Assembly: GCA_004009845.1 (NCBI GenBank)
Contig: RMBW01000005.1
Span: 434,001-498,000, forward strand
Reading direction: 5' to 3'
Length of the DNA stretch: 64,000 bases
DNA from: Davidsoniella eucalypti
Lineage: Eukaryota > Ascomycota > Sordariomycetes > Microascales > Ceratocystidaceae
Below the pieces are notes generated by a model. The model saw nothing but the letters and a program-made list of their open reading frames with translations, was not told the DNA's origin and made no database searches. Below are positions 11,592-23,058 of the stretch, piece after piece (within the stretch, counting starts at the first letter, position 1; each line of letters opens with the position of its first letter). The position numbers were made by a program, and so were the translations under genes.

Positions 11592-12232
11592 CTAAGCAGT
11601 CTTCTCATTGACGCCGTTAGCGACGGGGGCGGCAGGCTCTTGGGCCTTCTTGAGGTATGAGTTGGCCCAGCTGTAGCCCTCGGAGCCCAGGGCAAAAGCA
11701 GTGCCGACCAGAGCCTTGGTGTAAGCAACCAGACCGTCGGTACCGAGCTTCTTGCGCTCGGAGTTGTAGGTGCTTATCACGTGGTCGCGGCCCTCGACGC
11801 CCTTGTTGTATGGGAACATGACGGTCGAGCGGGCATCAGCATACAGCTCACTGGTGGGCTTCTTGATAGCGGGGAAACGGGTGTCGACCTTGGATAGGGT
11901 CTCGTCGCCTATAGCGTCGGCCTTCTGGACGTACGGCTGGACATACTGATAGGGCTTGGAGATGTAGCCCAGTACGGGGACGGCAAGGGCCTTGTAGGCA
12001 GAGTCGCCCAGAGCAATAGACTTCTGAACATAGGTGCTCTTGGCGTAAGGGCTGGTGGTGACGGTATCAACACCATCCTTCACGATAGGGTACTTGAGTA
12101 GATGCTGGTAGATATGCATGTTAGCAAAGTGTGGCGACTTTTAACGCTTCGGATATGATATATGCTTACCTGAAGGAAGGCGGAGCTGACCTCGATGGTC
12201 ACGGTCTTGGGGGAGGTCTGAGGAGCAGCCAT
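11592..12232 (-). CDS. CAP20 / fungal perilipin-like lipid-droplet protein
   Basis: Minus-strand exons 12232-12170 and 12104-11592 (65-nt intron, GTAAG donor, CTAAC branch site, CCAG acceptor, phase 0) give 191 residues. Exon 1 encodes MAAPQTSPKTVTIEVSSAFLQ. The body has the conserved CAP20/MPL1 blocks HLLKYPIVKDGVDTV, SKPYQYVQPYVQKAD, SKVDTRFPAIKKPT and GRDHVISTYNSE. The length fits the family. MPL1-type proteins coat lipid droplets and control lipolysis; CAP20 was described as an appressorium and virulence-related protein in plant pathogens. Those roles are family knowledge and are not shown here. A TATAAA box lies ~65 nt upstream. The next gene on this side is pirin, on the same strand but 1.6 kb away, so the two are independent. 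Confidence 0.93.
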
Positions 12233-12296
12233 TTTGATGATTGTGCGTATAGAAACAAAGTGAAGTGGTTATGTTGAGTAAAGATGAGGGAGGGAA

Positions 12297-12302
12297 TTTA
12301 TA
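12297..12302 (-). promoter_or_regulatory. TATA box of the CAP20-like gene
   Basis: TATAAA on the minus strand about 65 nt upstream of the ATG at 12232, followed by a pyrimidine-rich leader. Confidence 0.5.
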
Positions 12303-13720
12303 GTATCGGGAACCACGGGTGGCATAAAAGGTAGTTGGATAGGGCGGTAAGGACAAGGCCGGATGCGGCAGAGGTATCTTATCGTAGGACAGAAAGATAA
12401 GGGCGTGTAAGCCAGATAAATCGGATCAAGCTAATAGTGTTGCAAAGGCGATGTTTGAGATAAGAGGATATTGAAAAACTGTCGTAGTGGTATTGAGAAA
12501 TCAAAAAATAAATCTACAGGATGAAAAAAAAATGAAAAAGAGATCGTATAGGAAAATAAGATTATCGATTCGGTGGGCAGGGCGTATTATTTATCTATCC
12601 GCAACTTCACTTTTGATTATACTATCTAGTTTGGAACGTACCACTGAGACGGCACGGGAAACTACCAAGATAGCGAGAAAAGTACGTCTAACTAGCACAA
12701 GCACATGCAAGAATCTCGCTCACTCACATGCTTAGAAACAGGCCTATGTATTTCTTGTATCGGTACATTGGCCCATTTCAGGCAGGGCTAGATTGGCCGG
12801 GGGGCCACTTTTTTTCCTGCTTTTTTTTCATATTTTCTGTAGCTTTTTTGCTGTTTTTCGGCAGCCTAAGCTTTTGTCTGTTCGCTTTAATTTTTATTTT
12901 TTTGCCACTATTCTATTCCAGCAGAAAACGGAATCCACGAGAATCTCTCCAGACCAAAACTACCGCTTTGGGATCTTCCATCGTTGTAGAAACGGCAAAC
13001 ACGATCGAGGATAAATTCAATAGAGATAGGATGGACAACATGCATTAATGCGTTCTTTCCGCGAGCGACAGAAAAGAACTGTGCATGACCGAAGGGGGGG
13101 TTTTCACCAAGAGGGGTTGTGAGGCTATTCAAAACAATACTTGGTAGCAATGATCAACAGACGCATTTTTTAAACAATACTTGGCGACATCTGATCTCGG
13201 TGTAGCAAAACTTGATCGTTTTGACATGTGCTGGAGCTAGTGCTTTTGTCTTTTCTTCCTCTCATCTTAATTGGCTTCTCGATCTAAACCCTCTAATCCA
13301 TCGTCATTTGACAGCCAGGATAGGTCGGTTCGCCCTCCTTAGTATCGCCTCAGAAGCTCCTCCCGCTCAGAACTAGAGCCTCCCATCGCTACAGAAGCAA
13401 CGAAGCAAGTGCGTCGTGCGATCTTCAAACAAGAGACAAGAAATGCGGGAATCACAAGTTCTAGGGAGAATTAAACAAACACTCAAAGTCCACAAGGGAG
13501 GGACGAGCGAGCAACCGACCAGCAAATATAGAAATAAAATATGCAGAGCGAATTCCACCGTTTTCCTGCAACTCTAGCTTCTTGTTTTGACATGTGAAAG
13601 TGGCTCGTCTATCAAAATTGGGAAAGGAAACCGGTACGTAAATCCGTCGGAGCTTCTCTCATAAGCCACCCAGGCGAAACAAGCACTCAAGCGAGGGGCT
13701 GACTAGAGCCAGGATCAGGT

Positions 13721-13735
13721 CAGTTCAGTTCAGTT
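13721..13735 (+). repeat. (CAGTT)3 short tandem repeat
   Basis: Three uninterrupted CAGTT units in non-coding DNA. Confidence 0.85.
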
Positions 13736-16700
13736 CAATCAGAGTCAACAAGTAGTAGAACAAAGACAAAGAATATGCTACATACATGTACATGCCATCG
13801 CTATCTTGCGGTCACTTGCTGTATGATACAGGGGCAACGCAACACACACTATACAACTTCACTGTCTGATACCAGTTCACCACTTGATTGCACTTTGCAC
13901 TTCACCGAAAACTCCGACTCTTCGCCTATTCGATGAAATCCGGCTTTCCGGGTCAAGTCCTTCCTCCTATGCTGAAAAGAGACCCAGCAAGAGTGGCATC
14001 ATGAGATCCGATGAGATCACACGATGGCGTGGTAGAATTGTGTGGTCTCCCGTTATTGAGAAGTAGTCTTCTACGTTTATTTTTATTTTTTTCGTACCTG
14101 CGAGCTATCGAGCTTGGCACACAATTATATATTGCATGTATAAATTTTCGTGGTCTATCAGCCCCAGAGGCAATGAAATACTACGCTAGGAAGAAAAAAA
14201 AAAGCATGCCATACAAATGAAACGTGAACGCCTCCTGTGACGATAAGCGTCGTAATTTTTTTTAAAGCAGAGCCCAGAATCACATGCAATTTTCTATGCC
14301 CTCTTTCTGGCGTATAATTTAAAAATCTGCATTTTATTGCCTCCAGTCTAATCTTATTTTTCTCTTACTTTCCTTTATTTATTTTTTAAATCCGTGCTCG
14401 ATATCAAGTCAGTTAAAACCCTAGTGTTAACCCTACTGTGGTCAAAGTGCTATTATCATGATTCATCAGATTTCCACACTAAAGTCTTTGCAGAATGCCG
14501 TGTTTAGTGCAATTGTGTTCCCGCACACATATATCAGAAAGAGAAGTTTGTTATCTTGCTCAACAAAAACCCAATAAAGCGAAACGCCCCTCAAAGATAA
14601 CAGACTGCATAAAACCAAAGAATATCTAAAACCCTAGGCATAGACCACAGTCACCAGATTTCTTGCCGTGACTTTTGGCTTTGAAAACTAGGATTCCAAA
14701 GTCAAGAACAACTCCCCCGCGCTCGTTGATAATAGCAAATTCAAATTGTAGCATCGTCTGCCGGATAGATGTGACACTATCTAATAGCTGTCCACTTGCT
14801 TCTGCTTACTTCTATCATACACAAGTTGGAAAGGCACCGCTCTGATCTATAAGCTGTCCGGACCTGAGATCCCCAGATAGACTTGTTGGCCAACACGAAT
14901 ATGTGCCGGGAGTGTTGAGAGAGCTGACTAGATAGAAAACCGGATCCATGCACGAAAAAACAGTGCAACTACGTACTCATTCACACCAACTTCCATATTG
15001 CCATGACCCTATATATGCAGTCACGACTATTTTGATTCCACAGCACGGCACCCGCATTTTACATCTTTGGAAAAGCTAATGTGATTAGAATTCCGGATAC
15101 TATTGGCCGAAACCTTGCATGGCCGCGATGGCAGTCTGACAATTTCCCCAACATTTTTAAACTTTCTCCGAAGAGCGTCATGTCTTTTATCGAATTCTTT
15201 GGTTTTCTATATCGTGAAAGAATGAGACAGTGAAACCAATCTGGAGAAAGGAGAAAACAAGATAAATACGTAGTCTATAGTATAAGAATCTGACCAAGCC
15301 GGGCAAACGTGGTGAAGCGTAGTGTAAGCTCCAACTTTGGAATGAGTAGTTATAGGGTAGTTTCCAGTTCGTCATATAGGTCTTATCCAAAATGGAGGGC
15401 ATCACAATCCACTCAAGGCTATTCACATTGAGTCTAGCCCTAACTCAATATTTTAGTGCTAGTAAGCAGGCCTCTTCACATGCTAGTTGGTTGCAAATCA
15501 TGTACCGGTACTTGCAGCTCAAGAGTGGGTTCGAAACTAGAGGCTTCGATTCCTCTATTTAAAACTGGTGGCAAGCACGCTTATCAAAAATATCGTGAAT
15601 GTATTGGTATACTCGGTAGTGAATGGATAGTTATATCTCAATGCTTTAGTATCATCAGCTTTGTTTCAACGAGAACACTCACCTCCATTGCGTACATTCC
15701 GGTCTTCATCAAAGGAGCACAGTAACAGGCAGCCAATATGCAAGATGATAAGCTGAGCTGACTTGCCCTCCTCAGCATCACCTCAGAATATGATGTTCGC
15801 ATACCCTGAACAATACAACTAACCCGGAAGAGAAACGCTACTAATGTCCTGCTCGCGGACGAGTTCTTCAAAGTCTCGATTCTTCATAGACACTTCCATT
15901 CGTAAAGGTAACACAAATCCTAGAAACCCTATTCCCTAGCATGCCTAAGCCAGTCACTCCGAAGTCAATCATTGGATTGTGCCGTCTTATCTCACACATG
16001 GTATTTATGAAGGCAATTACGTATGGTAAACATGAACCAGCTCATATAGACATCAGTATAAGATTGGACATGTGTAAGCTACTGTAGAGCATTGTATCAC
16101 CCCATGAATGATCACATCTGTATACCCAATATACGCATCGTTACACCAACCACGTGCACCCTCCTCTAACCTTTCACCTCTTTCACAAAGGTAGACTTAA
16201 GTCGACCTGATGACGCGGTCTTGGGTTACTCAATAGCGACGATCTCATGATCTACTAGTTCGTCAAAAAAGGGGCCTAACGATGAAGGCACATATATACT
16301 ATTGATCATGGGCCCGGAGGATATACGATACTCCACTCTCCTCCAACCGACCGATAAAAGATTGCATTCTCGTTTATTGGGTCTAATTGTGGCAAAGCAA
16401 ATATATACAACCATTGGATCAAGGAAAATATCACCCACAATTTCCCTCGTCTTCTCCCCAGTAAACCCATCAACGTGATATTCTTGGTAGATCTTACAAG
16501 GCTGCAGGAGCCACAACTCGCATATGCACAAGATTGGAGTTCCGAGAAAGTAAACGCATCCAAGTATCGCAAAGCATGGACAGAAAGAAGAAGAAAAACA
16601 AAAAGATAGCATAACATCTGTGATGCATAGCGAGTTAGCATATCTCAAGGCATAGTCGGGATGTCTTTGCGGGTCACAACTCAACCGTTCTAGTTCGGAG

Positions 16701-19700
16701 TCTATCATGACAATTTGAAATATACCAGTCTATATCTTACTTAATACGTTTAGAACATGGCATGGGACGTTGAACTTGCCAAGTATCACGGACAGGTTCT
16801 CATTGCACAGACTTTCTAATAGTTTCATGTCACACAATTACAATCAATACATACAACATACATATGAAAGCAGGATACTCCATAGCAAGTACTCTTTATC
16901 CTTACTCTATACCTTAGCAACGTCTCCAAGTAGACATGAAAAGGAACGTCAGCTCTTGCTAATGCTATTTCTATCTTCATCTTTTCTCTTCATCTCGGCC
17001 AAGAAAAAAAGCTCCTCCAAATGGCGCCATGGCGTCAGTCTGCCTTAACGTCCATCAATCATTCTTATTCAAATATGACGTGTATATCTACAGTATCCCA
17101 AATCTCGCCTCGAATGATGGTTCGAGTTCAGCTTGTTAGGGAAGGAATCAAGAAAGCAAGGTTATGTAATACGGTTTTCGAGTGTTTCGAGTCCTCGAGA
17201 AGGGGATGTTTCCTCCGGTATTGCATAGAATAATCTAGCTTTTCTATCTAGGACAATAACAGACGAGATCTCAGTAATTACAAGTAAAAACATGGCTAGC
17301 TTTGTAAAGTAAAAGATCGTCAAACGACGGACTCCACATAAATCAACAGAACGTCTCATTTGTTCCCTAAGACTAGAAGCTGCCATTGTCAGATTTAGTT
17401 TCTCATACCAAGGAAGGCGTCCCTGTCTCCTCTCTGGGCGAGTGGTTCATAAACCTTGAATCTCTTGTTCTTTCTTTATAGCCCCAGACTCAAAGTCCTA
17501 GAACTATGCAAATCATAATCAAGCAGATTGGCCTTGTGGAAAGGGACCCTTGAAATTGACACTTTCTCTTCCTTTCGAGTGTCGTATCACAGTAGTAAAG
17601 CATGAAGTAGCGGCTATTTCCTCAGAGCTGCATCGTCATCATGATCAGCAGGTCAGGCAATGGTCCCATTAAACCTATCTGCTCGCTTCTTTCTTAATTG
17701 GCTTTTTTTTCTTCTTAATTTTTTGGGCTCTCAGGGAAGGAGACTAAGATGGGGCAGGGTAGAAGGGCCTCGATCTTATTGCAATGGTTCCTGTCTAGGG
17801 TTTGTTGAACATGAGGGCTACGTAGCTTTTATCACATAAGTCTATTGTGAAGTCGAAGATGAGATGAATATATGTATTTGATGATAGATACCACACAGGG
17901 TTGAAGGTAAATAGGGTTGTATGTCAAAGTCTTGAACAGATCTTAACAGGCGTAATACGATGTATGCATATTCATAAAAGTTGATGTAATGTAATAAGTA
18001 GGACAAATATTACAACAAGAAGTTCGTATAGCTTTAGCCGCTGTCACCGGAATGACAAAGCTCAGCAATATGAGATAGGAAAACGAAAAGGCAATAGCAA
18101 TAACAACAGGCCTGGCAAAATATTCCATGGTTTTGGTATTGGTAAATAAAAGGGTCTCTTCACTATATCCCAGTAAGCTTAGTCTCTATAGCAGCATTCT
18201 GCCACTGTATAGTACCGTTATCTTTAATTTTAGTACCGACCAAAAATACAGTCTACTACATGTAAGTATATATGTAGTTGTATAATATGTTAATGTACAA
18301 TTACAGATAATTAGCAAAGAGCATACAATTACGTCTGTATGCACGACATCGGGATTTGCTGCAACACAGCAAAAGAACTCCTTGACCTATAAGTTAGTCC
18401 TGTATATCATGAGAGAGCACAGGGAAACAGCGAAAGAGAAAAGATGTATAGGAGGTCGCAGTATTTTCAGTTTATTGGGCGCCCAAAGCGTCGGGTGGCT
18501 TCCTTGATAGAAACATATGTTTGTCCTCCTTTGCTAGTTCCTTTTTTAGTTCGTTCTTACATGTAGTTGCTGTACCTTGAAATATTCAACAACTATGACC
18601 ATGAGAAAAGATATACATAGCATGAAATATAGGAAACTTGACAGACGGGAAGGCAACTAAGACGTCCGGTGCCTGGAATATGGAAGGCCCGTATTATTTA
18701 ATCCAGGATAGCACAGCACCAGCTTCTTTACTAATAATATACTAACTACTATTATGTCTAGCATTGGCTTTTGTGTTCCGCACCAACTCAGTAGGGATGT
18801 AAGTCTGACTTGACCTACGAAGAAGGAGAAACAAAGAAGCTAAAAGAATGTAGCATCTTACAAATCATGATGTATATTTTTATATATTTTTAATCCATTA
18901 ATCTTATGGAGCTAGTCATGATGTATCTACATGTATGGTTCTTCTGGATCTATTGCTTGATTCTTCTTGAAACCTGCCAATATTTTAATAAAGGGAAAGA
19001 AATCAAAAAGAATATGGGGCTTGCATAAATCCTATCTATCATGGCGAATGCAAGAAAAAGAAATCATCAAGACAGTCAAACAGGTGATAACCCTTGTGTC
19101 TATTAACCCTATCCTTGTATGGTACTACCTGGTTTACAATCGATTTATGTACCTAAATTTCCATCCCGTCTCGCTATGGGCGTTGGCAGGTGCCCTGAAA
19201 GAAACCCGCGCACGGGCAACACAGGTACTTACCTCCTGTGGCGACTAGGCAGATTTGTCTCCGGCTGCACGGTTCCGGATAAACAAACAAATGTCTGTAC
19301 AATGAAGAAAACAACTGAACACAAGCAATGAGAAATCACCAAAATATGCGCTATATTGTAGGATTGAGCTTGATAAGCTATTTATATTGTTTTTGTTGCT
19401 TTGTCTTTGTTTTATTTAAACAATAAGATGTGGATTAACTAGACCAAGAAAAAGAAAGAAAGTGCCACAAAAATAAGTAATCAAACCGAAGAAATTGAAA
19501 TTGTTAGCTTCGGCAACTGCACAAACGAGAAAGTGCATAACCGTGGAAGTAGACTTCATATATAAAAGAAATAATAAATATATATCTACGCGAAGGGAAT
19601 GGAGCAGGAAAAATTGCATCTGTGCACAATATTTGTGAAGGAAAGGTAAGAAAGACAAAAAAGTCAATATCGGAACGGTACCCGTCTATACTGGCCACGG

Positions 19701-19886
19701 TCACATTATAATGCAAGCCGTATAGGCATGGTGGATCAGAGCGCAGCGTACTACTTCATAAGTTGTTACTATGCATGGCTCACCGTCTGATAGCGTCATA
19801 TTATCAAGTGGTAGTCTATGGTTTATCGGTATAGCCTTCATGCCACGAATCGGAGATACGCAAATACTAGGTTTGTAGACATTTTT

Positions 19887-19905
19887 ACATACATACATAC
19901 ATACA
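19887..19905 (+). repeat. (ACAT)n microsatellite
   Basis: Tetranucleotide run of ACAT/CATA units, about five copies, in the gene-free interval. Confidence 0.9.
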
Positions 19906-22900
19906 GGGAGAGGAGAGAATGAGAGAAGGCAATGATACTAGCAAGACATGATAAAACATAGAATAGCATACGGTCGGGTGGCTGTTTGGTTAGACAAGGA
20001 AGCTGGCTCATGATATGACAGTATTGCATAGATATGTTATATATTGGATATCGGCTGGCGGAATTGCTAATAGATGTTGTGGAACCCTATAAGAGGCGCT
20101 GGACGATATTATCAGGTGTTTACTTGCTTGATCTCGATCAAACACTATGCAAAGCGGTGGGCAGTGGACAATGGTTTTCATTGGAGATATCAGCAGGTTG
20201 AACATGGAAGCTCCGTTTGGCTTTCTGATCTGCGGTTTCTGACTAACCGGACAGATACGGTGCTTAGTTGTACAATGCCCTTGATTTTCACGTTGTATTA
20301 CCGCCTACAGCATATAGTGCTCTTTTTTGTTCTCTGATATATATTTTTTGGCCCTAGTGAATGGTTGGATCTGGTGTAAATGTCAGCGTTGCATTGGAAG
20401 GGCCAAAGCAAATCGGCCAGGACGAAAAAAGACTGTATTTCTGATGAGCTGCGTGATTTTCGACAGGCTAAATAAACAAATAACTAAAGAGATAGAGAAA
20501 CATAGCAATGAGCAAAGAGCAAGACGGCCCAATCCGGACTAGCCTCAGGGACTACGAGGGCTCTAGCGATGGGAAAGCCTAGGCCAGGGAGGACAGACAC
20601 AAAGGGAAGCAAAAGAAGCAAAGACGATAAACAATGACGGGTTTAGTGAGAGAAATAACATACATAGTTGAGGATAACAAGTAGAACGATAGGAGATCAT
20701 TTTCTCCGACTGAAAAAGAGCCGTAGATATATATTATACATATACTGTACCTTGGATCTCTAGTCTGTCTGTGGGTAATCAGACATATACGCAGCAAGAT
20801 TGGGTTCGAAGGAGGAGAAACAAGCTAATTGTGAAGCGCCATTCAAGGACATGCCCGCCAAAGAGATACATGTAGATTTGTGATTAGCTCTAGAAGAGCT
20901 AGATTATCAAGATTGCTAGCTTGGCAGCTAAATTTCAAGAATGGCTTAGGCTACAAAGGATCGGACTAGTGACAGTTGCATAGAGGCAAAAAGGTCATTG
21001 TTCATTTTTTGGGATACAAGAGTACAAGAACACAACAAGAAGAAGGATCGAATCACAAACATGGGATTCACAGTTAGAAATGCAACAGAGTTAGAACAAG
21101 AAAATAGAAACACATGAGAAATAGAGGCTGTGTGGTGCTGACTGTGACTCTAATTGTAACTTGTGGTATCAAGAACCAAATAGAACAGACAGAAACAGCA
21201 CCCCAAATAACTCGTCTGTATTGAGATATCAGACATGAAATACATATTACCATCAAGAGAGAGAGAAGTTGCTACTCCGGCTTGTCCTCGATCGAGTCAA
21301 AATATGCAAATACATACATTGGCGAGAAAGAAAGGCAGGATGGAAAAGCCAAAGAGAGGGACGGATGCGCCATTTGCCCTGCTCCTTGCTTGCAATAGCT
21401 CCACGGACAAGAAAGAACGAAGGAAGAAACCCTGAAAATAAGAAGCAGAAAGGCAAAGAGGTAGAGCAAAAACCCTGCCTGAAAAATAGTAACTGAAACC
21501 CTGCCAGAAGGATAGGAACGCTGGCTTGTATCAGACCAGGTACAAAAACGCCATCAACCGACAAGCTAGCCTCGTAGCTGGCTTGCCAGTGGAAAGTAGC
21601 ATAATGTAACAGCCATATGTAGAATGATAGCAGAGTGACATGATGGGTACTGAAGGAGCTCAACATAGCGACATGCACCCCCTTTATTTCCAGATCCCGG
21701 TCTTCTGTGACCTCTTACGACGAACTTTGCCATGACGATTTATGTCTTGATTTATCGTCTTGAAAATAAAGAAAGAAGAAAAAAAGAAGAGCTGGGCCAG
21801 TTAATTGGTAGTTGGTATTTGGTAGACTGAGGGCAGTGCTTGCCCTGGGAGAAGCAAGCAGGCCTGGCAAGCAGAAGAAAAGGCACACAAGCCCATCTTG
21901 GTTCTCGTACTAGCTGGCAAGCCTCACTTCGGGGAAAAGAATCTCAAGATTCTGTTGATGCTGTTTAATTGTCGTTCACGCCCTATGCGCTTCTGCCCAC
22001 TCCAGTGCCGTTCTCATAGGCCGTCCTTCGACCGTGCCTCGAACAGACCTGACGGACATATGTAGATAGACCAGATGCTGTATGTGATTGGACACAGCAT
22101 GGCATTTCATTTCATAGTATTGTATTGATAGCACTGTATAGGCTTTAGTATGTAATATACATATCTTGACAAGATATGTGTATTCCATCTCCTTGCCAGG
22201 CCCCTCGTCCCCGTGCCTGCCTTTCTGGCTCCTGCCCCTTCCCTCTGGACATTTCCCAAAATTTCCGCTGGCGGTCCCCATCTGGCTATTGCCGTTTGGA
22301 GGGCCCTTTCCCACCAGGCCAGCAATGGTCGCACGGCAGGCCACAAGCAGGTAATTTCCCGTTTCGCTTTTTCGACTCCTGCCCGAACAAACAGAGAGCA
22401 GTTTCCCCGTTTTCTCTGTCTCTATCTGAGTACGCGCCTTCTGTTTTTCCTTTTTATTTTGGCAATATTATTTTAATATTATTGTGCCTGTCTTCTTTTC
22501 CTTCTCTGGTTTTATTTTGTATTTTCTTTTCTTTTCTTTTTGTTGCCTGCCTGCCAAAAAATATCACATCGCGATTCGACGACGCTCTGAATCTTTGAGC
22601 AGAGCCTGAATTTCGATTTCGAATTCGACTGTGAATTTGACGACGGACAATACCGATTCTTGTCCTTTTCCTATTCTATTGATTCTGTCGCTTTATCAAA
22701 CGACGAACAAGAGGCTCAGCCTCGCCTGCGATCTTTCTTTTCCTTTCTCAGGCTCCCTTTTTCTTATTTACGTTCTTCGTCTCTCGCTTTCTTCCCCTTC
22801 TTTGGCCCCATAGCAACAATCGGCCTCAGGCATTTGTTCACCTGTCTCCAACACTCATCACCGACACTCGTTTCATCCTGTCTCAAGCTGGTTAGCATAA

Positions 22901-23058
22901 TCATAATAATCGATTATCCACAGACAGACCTGATTGATTGATTAGTTGGACGACCATCTAAAGAAAAAAACACTGCGTGCTACTCGCCAGCAATCGACCA
23001 GACTAGCAGCCAGCGACTGCGTCTATCACCACGCATATTCTACCCATATTCAGACACT

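Larger units (their letters stand above)
12233..23058. other. 10.8-kb gene-free interval
   Basis: No gene can be supported here. It holds many short frames in all directions, the longest being a 160-codon minus-strand frame (16708-16226) with no recognised domain. A plus-strand frame at 18967-19248 contains the phrase LKPANILI. Simple repeats lie at 13721-13735 (CAGTT units) and 19887-19905 (ACAT units), and telobox-like sequences near 14415 and 14629. About 22.16-23.06 kb is strongly pyrimidine-rich on the plus strand and is probably the promoter and long leader of the DENN gene. I see no terminal inverted repeats or reverse-transcriptase-like frames. Confidence 0.55.

Noticed and set aside
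15456..15560. GGTTCGAAAC, a B-box-like sequence, with an upstream TGCTAGTTGG resembling an A box
   Set aside because: The flanks do not form a T stem and no cloverleaf can be drawn.
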